Notes: generated by a model from the letters alone, not told the origin. Shown: positions 11,299 to 23,573, numbered from the stretch's first letter. The stretch: DNA of 64,000 nucleotides from Odobenus rosmarus divergens (GCF_000321225.1 NW_004450277.1:1431956-1495955); one strand, 5' to 3'. Translations and numbers: made by a program.

Positions 11299-12972
11299 GG
11301 TCTTGTTTTAGTGAATAAATAGAGAAAACCCTAAATTGAAGGGCTTCCCGACTATTGGGATGTTGGGGGCAGTAGAACGCTGTTCCTAGAATCTGACCTT
11401 GCCTCCCTTCCTCAGGTTAATGCTTCTCTCCAGGAGCACCAGCTTCTTCAGAACTCCACTGGGCAAATCTCCATCCACCTTTCAGAAAACCTTACTCCTT
11501 AGCCACAGATGGAGGTCTTGCCTCAGAATTACCCCTCTCCCCCAGCAGTGCATCTTCAGAAGTCTGGATTAAGACCCCAAGTGACGCAGCAGGGCAGTCA
11601 AGGGTGCTCTAAGCTCTTCCAGTCCTACAGAACAGCCTAGAGAACAGGTTACTCTGAATCCAGCCTTCTTCAAGATCTGCCCACATGTGTGAATGAGGAT
11701 AGATACCTTGTACATGGCCAGTTGCCTAGAAAGCAGTTGTTGAATCTTGCGTACATACACATGCACGTGTGCATTAATCCTAAACCCCAAACCCAGGGGT
11801 CACTAACACAAATGGTCACAGAGTCAGCTAGTGAAATAGACTGGAGAAGCAGACATTAGGGAGCATCAAGATCTGCGGCCCACCGGAAGCACCTGCCTTG
11901 CGTAAAGGGAGTGACAGATTGAAGCTGCCAATTACTACTGTTTGGAAATGAAACCAGCATTGCCTGATATTTCAGTTTTTCCAAGAAAGCCAGCAAGCCA
12001 GATTTTATGTGAAGTATCCCAATTCTTAAATACTAAATGCTAATTTTAATTTTTAAAAATCCTGGACAGGATAAGCAAAACATGTCCACCAACCAGATTC
12101 CGACGAGAGGCCCACAGTTTGTAACCTCTGGTCAAACCCAAATAGAGAAATGTATTCCCAGCCATTCCCCCCGTCTGCAAGGTCAACCCTCAGACCATGA
12201 AGCTAATACTTCATTATAAGGAACAGCTTGTTCCTTTGTTTAGCTCCTACTCCCCTCCTTTTCAAGAGTGCCTCTTCAAGCCTACTGGGATACCGAAGGT
12301 GCCCAATGCCAAGTAGTATATTTTTTAAATTGAACTTTGAGTTACAAAAATAATGCATCTTAATTATCAGAATAAATCAAAACAACAGAAAATATATGGT
12401 AAAAAGTAAAGATGCATTTATCTGTTAAGCTGCCCTCCGCTACACATGACAGAAATCCTTATAAGGATATTTTCTAACAAGATGTCCAGAGGCCTTAAAA
12501 ATTCCAGGACACTGGGTCTGCATCTCCATAATTCTCTCAGCATTTCCTTCATGGTTGCCATATGGCTGCCACAACTCCAAGCATCACATCTTCACACCAG
12601 TATCCCAAACAAGAGTAGAAAGGGAAAGGTCAGAGAAAGGGTTTCTTTTTATCGAAGGGGAAATCATTCTCCCAGCAGTTTCCCTTCATATCTCCCTGGC
12701 CAAACTGCATCCTCATGACCACCACTAGCTGCAGGGGATGCTGAGAAAGCAACTATGTGGAAAGAGGTTGCCACAGCTGGCTTGGGCCAGTCATGATTCA
12801 CCCCTTTGTTGCCCTAACAAAATGGCTTTTATAAGCAAAGGAGTAGTGGGGAAGGTCGTTGGAGAGGCAACTTTAGGATTTGCTGCCGAACTCCTTTCTC
12901 CCCCAGTCCCTCTCCTCTCCCCTGGGGCTTCCCACCGTGAGCAGTTTGGGGTATCCTTGTGGATTTTTCAGC

Positions 12973-12973
12973 C

Positions 12974-13007
<34 letters not shown>

Positions 13008-13008
13008 G
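12973..13008. repeat. (TA)n microsatellite inside a perfect 36-bp palindrome
   Basis: The TA tract is bounded by ccac on the left and gtgg on the right, so the whole 36 bases is self-complementary. Confidence 0.95.
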
Positions 13009-13474
13009 CAGACATTTGGCCATTTTTCTTTTCTTCCACACTGTGAGAGCCACAATTTTACTTGGTTGTTCTCTTTTCAAACGGATCAAAAATAAATCTC
13101 AATTGCACTAAACCAGAGATTGTTTTAAAGATGGACCTACCACCCAGCTATGGCCAATAAGACGTGAAGGAAGTTTTGCTGGAAGGTTCTAGAAAAAAAA
13201 TTGCTCTTAAAAAAGAGCTGGAAAATAAACAAACAGAGCTACAGCAGGAAGAAACCATCCTTTTCCTTCTACTGGTCATTGAAGTGTATGAATGTGATGC
13301 CTGGGCCTGTAGCCACATTTCCCAGTTGTGACAGGATCTAATCAGAGGATGACAAGCTAGAAAGATGGGAAGGACCCAAGTCCTCGATGATGAAGTCAAG
13401 TCACTGAATCATCCATCACTGAATTAAGCTGTTCCACCTCTGGACTTATTGTTATGTAAGATAATATGTCTTCA

Positions 13475-13665
13475 GGGGCTCCTGAGTGGCTCAGTCAGTT
13501 AAGTGTCTGCCTTCAGCTCAGGTCATGGTCCCAGGGTCCTGGGATCAAGTCCCACATCGGGCTCCCTGCTCAGCGGGAAGCCTGCTTCTCCTTCTCCCTC
13601 TGCCTGCCGCTTCGTCTGCTTGTGCTCTCTCTCTGTCAAATATATAAATAAAATCTTAAAAAAAG
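13475..13665 (+). repeat. CanSINE with 18-bp target duplication; shares 3' flank with the copy at 19846
   Basis: Flanked by aagataatatgtcttcag (13458-13475) and aagataatacgtcttcag (13666-13683). The tail has the distinctive caaatatataaataaaatct, also found in the copy at 19846. Confidence 0.95.
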
Positions 13666-13869
13666 AAGATAATACGTCTTCAGTGCTGAAGCAAATTATC
13701 TTGGGGATTTCTGTACCAAAGTCAAAATCATTCATTTGATCTACATATATAGGTTTGCTATTTTTCACATAAATGGAATCATAGTTATATGCATTGGCAC
13801 TAAGTTTGTTTGCAAGGAATGAAACCCAAAATAGCAGTGATGGAAATAAGATAGAAGTATATTTCTCCA

Positions 13870-14080
13870 GGGCGCCTGGGTGGCTCAGTTGGTTAAGCGA
13901 CTGCCTTCGGCTCAGGTCATGATCCCAGGCTCCTGGGATCGAGTCCCACATCGGGCTCCCTGCTCAGCAGGGAGTCTGCTTCTCCCTCTGACCCTACCCC
14001 CTCTCATGCTTTCTCTATCTCATTCTCTCTCTCAAATAAATAAATAAAATATTTAAAAAAAAAAGTTTAAAAAAAAAAAA
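13870..14080 (+). repeat. CanSINE with exact 16-bp target duplication
   Basis: Target agaagtatatttctcc is present at 13853-13868 and 14081-14096 without a mismatch. The tail has two A-runs split by gttt. Confidence 0.95.
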
Positions 14081-14260
14081 AGAAGTATATTTCTCCTTCG
14101 TTGTAAAGGAAGTCCAGAAGCAGGCAGTCTCAAGTTGGCATGGCAGGGACGTCAACTCCTTCCATCTTGTGCTTCCACCATCCTCAGTACAGTACGCAGC
14201 TCAAGCTGTAACAGTCACATCCACAATCCAGCCAGCAGGAAGTGGGAGGGAGCAAAAAGC

Positions 14261-14276
14261 GGGGCGGGGGGGGGGG
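14261..14276 (+). repeat. G-rich run
   Basis: Four G, a C, then eleven G. It is a possible G-quadruplex or slippage site, short and in intergenic DNA. Confidence 0.7.
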
Positions 14277-14582
14277 ACAGCCACAGCCACTCAGAAGATA
14301 CACACATGTCTCTGATTACATCTCATTGGCCAGTGCCTAGTCACATTGCCACATTTGATTGCAAAGGGGTGTAGGAAATGTATTTTATCCTGAATAGTCA
14401 TGTTTCAGCTCAAAATCAGGGATTCTTTGTTTAAAAGGGGGGAGAATGGACATTGAGAGGCAACAAGCAATCTCTGCCATGATATGTATATATTAGATAT
14501 AATTTGCTTTTTTCATTCAATGTGTCCTGGCTTTCTATTGATGCCAGTACATAAATATTTACCTCACAATTTTGAGGTTTAT

Positions 14583-14741
14583 TTTGTTTTTCTTTTTCTA
14601 GAGAGAGCCACAAGCAGGGGGAGTGGGAGAGGGAGAAGCAAGCTCTCCACTGAGCCCGATGTGGGGCTCAATCCCAGGACCCTGGGATCATGACCTGAGC
14701 CGAAGGCAGATGCTTAACCATCTGAGCCAGCCAGTCACCCC
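14583..14741 (-). repeat. CanSINE, minus strand, shortened
   Basis: Reverse orientation from ttctttttctagagagagcc through 'atcatgacctgagccgaagg' to 'gagccagccagtcaccc'. Confidence 0.9.
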
Positions 14742-14744
14742 CTT

Positions 14745-15640
14745 TTACTAGCTTCTTAAGATAGGAAATTACATCATTTATTTGATAACTTTCTTCTTTT
14801 CTAATATGAGCATTTAAAGCTATTTTAGAAAAAAACTATATAATTTATATAAAGCTATAGATTTCCCTCTATACACTGCTCTAGATACAGCCCAGAGATT
14901 TTAGAGTGTTGTGTTTCCATGATCATTCAGTTCAAAATATTTTCTAATTTCCCCTGTGATTTCTTCTTCCCATAGGTTATTCAAAAGTATGTTGTTTAAT
15001 TTCCAAATATTTAGGAGGGCTCTACATATCTTCTTGGTCATTGATTTCTAATTTAATTTGATTGCAAATCTGAGACTTGTTTTGTAGTTCAGCGTTTGGT
15101 CTATCATGATCCATGTTCCATTGTGCACTTGAAAATAACATTCATTCTGCCATTACTGGGTGTAGTGTTCTAAAACGTCAATTAGGTCAAGGTAACTTAC
15201 AAATGCTGTTCAAGTATTCCATGTGCTTAGTGATTTTATCCCTCCTGTTTCACCAATTGCTGAGAAAGGCATGTTGAAATCTCTGATTATAATCGTGTTG
15301 TCTCTATTCTGCTTTCTGTCTGTCTGTCTGTCTGTTTTGTTTTGTTTTTACCTTGCTCTTTTTCATGGGTATAAAATATTCCACAATATGGATGTACATA
15401 GTCTACCCTTTGAAGGACATTATGTTACATTATGTTATGTAAATGTTTTGCCCTTACAAGCAATGTGGCAGTGAATATTTTGGATGAAGAGGAAAAATTA
15501 CCAAATGCAAATTTACTAGGTCAAAGAACATGCACATTTTATGTTTTGTCAGACACTGCCAAATTGCCCTCCAAAAGGACTGCTTTTGTTTATATTCAGA
15601 CTAACAATGCCCAATTCCACACACCATGAACCACATTAGA
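14745..15640 (-). repeat. L1M-type LINE remnant, minus strand
   Basis: The sequence reads as the reverse of old L1 ORF2 end and 3' UTR: 'atgttgtttaatttccaaat', 'gagacttgttttgtagttca', 'tgttccattgtgcacttgaa', then 'aatattccacaatatggatg' and 'actgccaaattgccctccaa'. No long reading frame survives. A (TCTG)n tract lies at about 15315-15335. Confidence 0.7.
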
Positions 15641-15909
15641 TATTACTAGTTTTTTCGCATTTCACATTTTCTTGGGCACAGGATGAGGGAAGGTTGGAAA
15701 CGAAGATGCCTCATTGCTTACTTTGCATTTCCCTAATTGTAACAAAGTTAAACAATATTCCTCTCAATGACTGTGCCCCTTAGCTGCCCAAAACCCCAGT
15801 TGAAGCTTTGAAATTACAGTTTGTAGGGGCTGGATTAAAATCTCAGCCAAAGCCATTCTGCTCTTCATTATCTGCCTGAAGCAGGGGGGTGTTCTTTCTT
15901 CTAGTTACC

Positions 15910-16135
15910 AGAGCGTTGGTTAGAATAGGAAATCTGGAATGAGTCAGATCTGAGTTTGAATCCCTCTGGCTCAGCCATTTGATATCTGTGACCTTGAACA
16001 TGTTACTTAGCTTCTCCGAAACTTTGGACCCTCAGCTTTACAAGGGGGATGACAAGCACTTTGCACAGGTCTTGTATGGATTAGAAATTGGGTACATAAA
16101 GCCCCTAACACAGCATCTGGCACCAAGTAGGCTTT
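15910..16135 (+). repeat. MIR SINE, plus strand
   Basis: Full MIR order: 'gagtttgaatccctctggct', 'gtgaccttgaacatgttact', 'cacagcatctggcaccaagt'. Confidence 0.8.
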
Positions 16136-16160
16136 GATTAATTAATTAATTAATTAATTA
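16136..16160. repeat. (ATTA)n microsatellite
   Basis: About six ATTA units lying between two MIR elements of opposite orientation. Confidence 0.95.
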
Positions 16161-16164
16161 AAAA

Positions 16165-16372
16165 ATAGGTATTCATTGAACACTTGCCATGTGCAGAGTG
16201 CTGAGCTAAATCCTTTCCTCAGCTTATTTCATTAATCCTCACAACAGTGAGAGAGAACACTATCTACAGATGGGGAAAACTGAGCCTCCAAGATGTTGAG
16301 GATCTTGTCCAAAGTCACACAGTAGCTCACAGTTAGTGAGCTAAGGATTAAATCAAGAATGTCTGACTCCTG
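16165..16372 (-). repeat. MIR SINE, minus strand
   Basis: Reverse MIR: 'ttgccatgtgcagagtgctg', 'agatggggaaaactgagcct', 'ccaaagtcacacagtagctc'. Confidence 0.8.
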
Positions 16373-16480
16373 GAGCGCCTGGCTGGCTCCGTTGGTAGAG
16401 CATGCAACTCTTGATCTAGGGGTTGTGGATTTGAGCCCCATGTTGGGTGTAGAGATTACTTAAAAATAAAATCTAAAACA
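16373..16480 (+). repeat. Short CanSINE (older subtype)
   Basis: The head 'gagcgcctggctggctccgt' is followed by 'ttgatctaggggttgtggat' and 'gagattacttaaaaataaaa'. It lacks the CT-rich block of the long subtype. Confidence 0.85.
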
Positions 16481-17565
16481 AAAGCCTGACTCCCAAGCCT
16501 GCTTTTGAGGGTAGGTAGCTCATTTCATAGATTAAGAAACTGAGGCCCATGAAGATAAAATGACATACAGAATTAAGGGGTCAGGGAGCAGCAACCAGTT
16601 GACCAAGTATTTCCCCTCCTTCTGGGTCCTGGTGACGGGCTGGAGAGAGTGGAGGCAGGGACAGCTACCCAGCAGAGGAGTCAAGAGTATGGAAAATGTC
16701 TCTTTCAGCCAATTTTCCTGAGGAACCCTGGCGGAGGCTCAGGGCTGGGAATAGAAAGTGTGCAGGGAGGAGGGAGCAGCCGCATCCATCCGTCCATCCG
16801 GAGAAGCTGTTTGCAAAGTCCTGCTGGGAGAGACAAGCGGGCTGGGGGCGCGTGGAGAGGAACAGATCCCGGAGGCCAAGGGTCTGGCAACTGCCCAGGG
16901 CCTGGTCTCCTGGGAGAGGAGGGGCAGGTGTCCCCCGGAGCTCTCTGCTTCCTCCTTGGGCCCCCCTGCTCTGCCATTTCCTGCTGTGCCCTCCCCACTG
17001 GTTTGGGCATCAGCCGTCCTGGAACTGAGATGCTGGCAACCCTGGCTCTCCAGGAAGTGTGCACAACCTAGTCAGAAGGTGCAGCGAGCGACCAGGAAGA
17101 AGGATCGATCCTGCTCTCTGACAAGGGCAGGGCTTGAGAGCCCTCGGCTCCCTCAGTGGCCTGATCTCTATGACATCAGCGTGGTGCCTCTGCTCAGAAA
17201 ATCTCCCTTCACTACTCACAGTGCCTGTAACTCCACCATTATAGATACAGCAGAGGCTCATGTTCAGCCAGTAGGCGAAGGTATGGCCATACCAGTTGTC
17301 AAAATATTTAGGTATCTGCCTACTCGTTGTTCATAGCCCTTGCCCTGGGTGCCCTCCATGTACCCCTCAAGCAGACCGGCCGCTCTGGACCCTCCTCTGG
17401 GTCTAACCAGCCCTCCCCACTTCTAGCTGCTAAAGGGGTAACACCTACCTGGCAGGGCAGTCCAGGCCTGTGTGGGGAGGTCAGGAAGTGACGGTCATAA
17501 CAGTTGTTAATACTTTTCATATCATTCCTGGAAACAACCCTTTGGCTTAAAAATTGTCTCTTATG

Positions 17566-17760
17566 AGGCGCCTGGGTGGCTCAGTTGGTTAAGCGACTGC
17601 CTTCGACTCAGGTCATGATCCCGGACACCCGGGATCAAGTCCTGCATCGGGCTCCCTGCTCGGCGAGGAGCCTGCTTCTCCCTCTGACCCTCTCCCCTCT
17701 CATGTACTCTCTCTCTCATTCTCACTCTCTCAAATAAATAAATCTTTAAAAAAAAAAAAA
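17566..17760 (+). repeat. CanSINE with 12-bp target duplication
   Basis: Target ttgtctcttatg lies at 17554-17565 and 17761-17772, exact. Confidence 0.95.
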
Positions 17761-19514
17761 TTGTCTCTTATGTAAAGGCAAATTGATAGGAATCTAGAGT
17801 GAAAAGGGCCCTGGGCAACCTCTTCATCTTCCAGATGTGGAAAAAAGGCCCAGAGAGAAGCAAAGACTTAGCCAAGGTTACAGAGCCCGTCAGTAGAAGA
17901 CAAAGCACGGCAGTGTAGGTCCCTGACTCCTGACACCTCTCTGGCCCCACAAATGCTGAATTTTAGGGGAAATGGAAGGAGGTGACAGGGAGGGAACTGT
18001 CTCGAGGCAGAACTGATAGTCATTTGGCTCTTGGACCTTGTGATCATAGTCATGTCAACAGTGTCCTTGGTCACTATCTCTACAGGTTGTCATAGCAACC
18101 ACCAGCTGGGGCCCCAACTTCCTGACACCAAGAGCCTTAAGATAAACCAGAAGCAACTCTGTTCCACCGCACTGACCCAGATCAGAGCTCCAAGGAGGAA
18201 AGAGACTTACCCAACATCACACAGCAAGTTGATGGTGAAGCCTGGCTTCCTGAGTCCCCAGGCCAAGGATCTCACAGCTGCCCCGCCCTTTGGCTGACAC
18301 CCCCACCCCTGACCCATTTTTCTGCCTGCCTTGGTGCTTCCCACATTCCTCCAGGCCTCAGTCAGGATCTCCTTCCCACGGCATCTCACCCTTGGCTGCC
18401 TGTCAGCCAGATCATCCTCCTGGGAACAGGCTGACATGAGCTTAGTGTAGGACTCATCACAGGGGTTTTCATCATTAGTCGGGGCTCCCTAGAGACCGAA
18501 AAGCCTTCAACACCCCTTGCCCCCCAAAGGAAGTGATCTCCAATGACAGAATTTCAGGCACTATTAGAACTGAGGGGCTCTTTTTGGGCGCTCAGACCCT
18601 GTTCTCTGTGTAACGCCAAATGGAGTTACTGCCCCACTGTGGAAAGGGCTCTGGGCTGGGAGACCAGCAAGCCCAGGTTTTAGCGCAGCTCTGAATCTGA
18701 TCCCCTGCTTCACTTTTACCAAGTCCCTTCTTCTCTCTGGGACTCTGCATTCCCACCAGAGAGATGGGCACAAAGGATACTGTTCTTCCGGCCTCCTCCG
18801 GCACCACCATCATCATAAGGCTGCTGGAGACCAGACGCAATCCAGTGTTTTAGTATTACCAGAGAATGACATGGTTTAAAGACCTGGCCTCCCTTCCCAG
18901 TTTCTCCTTTTAGAAGAATGGAATCTCAGGATTGGAAAGATGGTCCCAGCACAGGGAAGAGCTTGAGCCAAAGCAGGGAGGCTGAAAGAATCTAGAGGCT
19001 TAAAAGTGGTTGGTATGTTGAAGTGTAGGTATAATGCTGGGAACAAAGAGAGAAGAGGCTAGATGGAGAGGCCAGATGTGACTAAAAATGATCAATCACC
19101 AGTTCTAAGGTGAGGACATTGCCTCAGGGACTCCCTGACACAGTGTCCTGCCTGGGTCTGACCCAAGTACTTCCGACATTGTGGGACACAGCTGTGTAGG
19201 ATGAGGGAGAGCCAGGGAGCCAACAAGAGCACGCCAGGAATCAGTGCCTCATCCATTCATTCATGAATACTTACTAGGCATGACCCAGGCTGTGTGACCT
19301 AGGGCAAATTATTTAGTCTTTCTGTACCTGAGATTCCTCACATGTAAATGAGGACAATGAAGATGCCTGCCCATAGGGTGGCGTGAGGATCAAACGGGTT
19401 AGTTATTATATATAAATGTGAAGTAGGTACCCCCTGAGTGTGCGTTATAATTACCAGGATGATGATTGAGCATCTACTATATGCCTGATGCTCTCTAGAC
19501 AGTGGATGTGCAGG

Positions 19515-19544
19515 GTGAACACTGGTGAACACTGGTGAACACTG
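19515..19544. repeat. Short tandem repeat, 10-bp unit, 3 copies
   Basis: tgaacactgg is repeated three times with no mismatch until the last base. Confidence 0.85.
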
Positions 19545-19734
19545 TACATCATTCTGCCATCAAGGGGCTCACAGTCTAAAGCAAGAGACAAACCAAAAAA
19601 GAAAACTTCATAAAAGCAGAAATAATAAAAAAAAAATTACAGACTGTTGCATCAGATCTAAATCTTAACCCCCAAACTCAAGTGTGCAAGAAATACTCAT
19701 TTCTTTATTTTCTCAAAAACCGAATTAATTTTAG

Positions 19735-19843
19735 GGCGTCTGACTGGCTCAGTTGGAAGAATATGCGACCCTTGATCTCGGGGTTTTGAGTTTGAGCCCC
19801 ATGTTGGGAGTAGAGATTAGTTCAAAAAAAAAGAAGAAGAAGA
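19735..19843 (+). repeat. Short CanSINE (older subtype)
   Basis: Head gggcgtctgactggctcagt, then 'ttgatctcggggttttgagt', then 'gtagagattagttcaaaaaa'. The tail runs into an AAG-rich tract where the next CanSINE begins. Confidence 0.85.
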
Positions 19844-19845
19844 AG

Positions 19846-20039
19846 GGGCGCCTGGGTGGCTCAGTTAAGCGTCTGCCTTTGGCTCAGGTCATGATCCCGG
19901 GGTCCTGGGATCAAGCCCTGCATCGGGCTCCCTGCTCAGCGGGGAGTCTGCTTCTCCATCTCCCTCTGCCTGCCACTTCGCCTGCTTGTGCTCTCTCTCT
20001 CTCTCTGTCAAATATATAAATAAAATCTCAAAAAAAAAA
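19846..20039 (+). repeat. CanSINE carrying 50 bp of the 3' flank of the 13475 copy
   Basis: A complete element with the distinctive caaatatataaataaaatct tail. It is followed at 20040-20089 by sequence about 92% identical to 13668-13717. Confidence 0.93.
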
Positions 20040-20254
20040 GATAATATGTCTTCAGTGCGGAAGAAGATTATCTTGGGGATTTCTGTACCTTTGTGTCTCC
20101 CGCTGTCCTTACCCTCAGAAGAAATGAGTTACTCTCCCTACAACAAGACTTTACACACTCAACAATAAAAAAAAGTGTGGAGCTTGGTAACTAGAGAACA
20201 CGTGTCCTACCTAGAGGGGGCAGCTCAGCTCAGCCCACAAAACTGCTATCAGGC

Positions 20255-20480
20255 AGCATGGTCTAATGGTTAGGAGCCCACATTCTAGAGCTTTGCTGCC
20301 TGGGTTCACTTCTGGTGCTACTGGTAACTGCCTGTGAGTTCTCGGGCAAGCCACTTAACCACTCTGTGCCTGCTTCTGTAGCCACGAAAAAGAATAATAC
20401 TTGTCCCTAGCTGGATGACAACCTCACCGGAGAAAGCACTTTGAACACCGCCTGCCATCAGTAGGTAGTCAATGAATATT
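20255..20480 (+). repeat. MIR SINE, plus strand
   Basis: Near-complete MIR: 'agcatggtctaatggttagg', 'gcaagccacttaaccactct', ending 'gtagtcaatgaatatt'. Confidence 0.8.
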
Positions 20481-21014
20481 AGTGCCCATCCCATGCAAAT
20501 GCAAACCCGAGATTGCCAGATCCTCTAAATGTCCAAGAGAAGCCAAATATCCAAATTTTTGTTTTGAAATTGCTCTATGTTTTAACTTTGGCCACAGAGT
20601 GAAAACAGGTGTTGAACCTGTGAAGGTAAAGGTCATACAAGACACATCTGTGAGCAGGACTGGACCTAGGGAGCTGACAGTTTCCCTATCCGTTCCACCC
20701 ACCTGTTCCCTATCTGTTCCCTAACTGTTCCACCATAAACATATAGAGAATGGAAGCCAGAAAGGAAGGAGTCTTGGAGGCAACTTCTGCTTTGAACTCT
20801 ATGAGCAAAGCTTCCCTAGGCAAGAAATACAGAAAGGGAAGGAGAAAATAGAGACAAAAAATACAAATTGATTTATCAAATTATCCTGGTACTTAGCACA
20901 TTGCACACTACAGTGTTATGTGCTATGAGGATTTTTTTTAAGACGTTGAGAAAAAGAATTTAAGGTAACATTTAAGCTAAGACCCATGAGAAGGAGCTAA
21001 AAAATCCAGGAGAG

Positions 21015-21205
21015 CGCACCTGGGTAGCTCAGTCAGTTAAGCATCTGCCTTCAGCTCAGGTCATGATCCCAGGGTCCTGGGATCAAGCCGGCATCGGGCT
21101 CCCTGCTCAGCGGGGAGCCTGCTTCTCCCTCTCCCTCTGCCCCTCCCCTCTGCTCGTGCTCTCACTCTCTCTCTCAAATAAATAAAATCTTAAAAAAAAA
21201 AAAAG
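21015..21205 (+). repeat. CanSINE with exact 14-bp target duplication
   Basis: Target aaaatccaggagag is present at 21001-21014 and 21206-21219. Another short CanSINE starts right after the right copy. Confidence 0.94.
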
Positions 21206-21220
21206 AAAATCCAGGAGAGA

Positions 21221-21350
21221 GGGGCGCCTGGGTGGCTCAGTCAGTTAAGTGTCTAACTCTTGATCTCAGCTTAGTTCGTGAGTTCAAGCCCTGCGTTGGG
21301 CTCTGTGCTGGGCATGGAACCTACTTTTTAAAAAGAAAGAAGGAAAGAAA
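21221..21350 (+). repeat. Short CanSINE
   Basis: Head ggggcgcctgggtggctcag, then 'aactcttgatctcagcttag' and an AAG-rich tail. No clear target duplication. Confidence 0.88.
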
Positions 21351-21833
21351 ACTGGGGAGAAAGAAGACGAGGAAGGGAGAAACAGCTTATGCAAAGGACC
21401 TGTGGCAGAAAAGAGCTAGATGCAAAAGAAGGAAGCAAGAAGGGATGGAGCTAAACATCTTGGCGGGGGCAGTGTATGCAGGGCCTTGAAGGCCATGGTG
21501 AGGAGCATGAGATTACCATGAGGGCAGGGGGACACTGAAGGGGTTTCAAGCAAAGATACAAGATGCAGAGGGGTCTCCAGGAGATGAATTAGAAAGCTAT
21601 TGAAATAGCCTGGAAGAGATGATGCGGCCCTGAATTGTCCAGCAGGCTTGGACATGGACAGCCCCCAGATTTCTGTGTCTGGATTGGCCTCAAAGTCAGA
21701 GGCTGGATTTAAGCCTCAGAGAAGACCTACTTCTTTTCCATAAGCCAGACAACCGTGTTTCCATAGCCAGTGTCCCTAGGACCATCTGGGCTATCCCGGT
21801 ACCGCCCACTCTGTGCCTGTTCATTGGCCTAGG

Positions 21834-21847
21834 CTGCCCTCTGCTGG
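21834..21847 (-). promoter_or_regulatory. CTCF-like core motif, minus strand
   Basis: The reverse complement reads ccagcagagggcag, which fits CCASYAGRKGGCRS at every position. Binding is not shown by sequence alone. Confidence 0.5.
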
Positions 21848-23210
21848 CAGGAGAGGACACTAGTGCAAGGGAAGCCGCAGCCTCCCACAGAAACAGAATA
21901 CCAAATTGAAAGAGAAAGATAGAGGACGCCTGGCCCCCCAAAATCTTCCCTCTCTCCGTTAATGGCATCTTTATCGTCCAGTAGCTCAGTTCAGAAATGC
22001 AGGACTCAGTTTCTCCTCCTCCCTTACACCCCATCAGGGAGTCTTGTTGATTCTATTTTCTAAATGAAATCCTAATTCAGAAATTTCCTGAGTGTAAAAC
22101 TTAATCACACCCGCTTGTCTCCATCTCCACCAGCCCCGCCTAGCCAAAGCCACTACCATCTCTTCTTTGGTCTATTTCTCTTGTTCTGGCCAATCCATTT
22201 CCCACTCAGCTGCCAGAACTCTCATAATATCCTCTGATTCCAAAAGTCTTTCTCCTCAGTTGGTAGCCCCTCACTCCATTCGGTGTTGAGCCCAGCGGGA
22301 ATTTTCCCCCTCTCTCCACATGGTGTCTCAGACTCAGGCCATTTCGCAGGCTCCTATCCTTCCTCCATCCTCCCCTTCATTTCTGTTTATCTCTTTCTCC
22401 CCCGCCTGTTCATTTCTAACGCAAAACAGATTTGCTCTTTCTGTGTCTTCCGCACTTGCCATCCAGGGTTCTTAGGGTCCCACATTCAGTTCATGCAGAT
22501 TGTCAAGCTATCTTCCCATACTCAACATATACACCGTGCCCTCCCTAGGGAAAGTACCAATGCCAAGACAATAACACTTTCACCCTGAGCACATTGGGAT
22601 GCTAACATCCTGTGACCCTTAACATTTCATCACTCCAACATCCCATGGCTTTGCCCGTGATTACGGAAATCCTCACTGACCCCCGACTCAGATTGTTGTA
22701 TTGGAAGTCTCACCCACCCCAGAGGCCTTTTGATGGTGGAGCTGGACATCATGACAACACTGAACCAAGAGGGTTCATGAACCCAGGAGCCTCCGGGTTC
22801 CTGAGGCAAATCATTACATGTTAAGTCAGCTCGTGGTACCATTTGTGGCACACGGGTTTGCTATGAAGGAGAATAAAGACAGTACGCAGAGACGAGCAGA
22901 GAGAATTCAGCAGCATGGATGCCCTGGTTGCTGGAGGTAACTGAGGCCCAGCTCTGTCCCTGCGGGTCCTGTCCAGCAGTCCAGTGGTTCAGTTACTTAC
23001 AATTTCCTTGGAGTTCAAGAGCCAAACAGTCCCACCTTTGCCCAAAGTGCTTCCAGCCAGGCCTTTAGCTCTTGTAAACCAAAGAACCCGACCCACTGTC
23101 AGAAGGGCACTTGTCATTCCTTTTGCAAATCCAGCCTCTGTCCCCAACCCAACAAAGAACAAAGAGAACTCTGACATGACAGTTTTTTCTTAAAGTCTTC
23201 AAAGATCTTG

Positions 23211-23328
23211 TATTTTCTTTTTTTTCTCTCTCTCTTTTCAGTGGGCTCCATGCCCAACGTGGGGCTTGAACTCACGACCCAGAGATCAAGAGTCACATGC
23301 TCTACCAGCTGAGGCAGTCAGGTGCCCC
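23211..23328 (-). repeat. Short CanSINE, minus strand
   Basis: Reverse orientation through 'gtggggcttgaactcacgac' to 'aggtgcccc'. Flanked by copies of tgtattttctttttt (about 23209 and 23330). Confidence 0.88.
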
Positions 23329-23467
23329 ATGTATTTTCTTTTTTGAATCTCAGAAGCAGAGGGATGGGTTCATCGCCCTCATTCCTTCAGGGCAGACTAT
23401 CTTCACCATTTTCTGGCAAAGCCCCTGTTTTATTTTATTTACACACATTTTGTTGCTGTTGTTGTTT

Positions 23468-23573
23468 AAAGTTTATTTATTTTTAGTAATCTCCGCACCC
23501 AACATGGGGCTCGAACTCATGGCCCCGCGATCAAGAGTTGCGTACTCTACCGACTAAGCCAGCCAGGTGCCCC
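23468..23573 (-). repeat. Short CanSINE, minus strand
   Basis: Reverse orientation from aaagtttatttatttttagt to 'ccagccaggtgcccc'. Flanked by tgttgttgttt on both sides. Confidence 0.88.
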
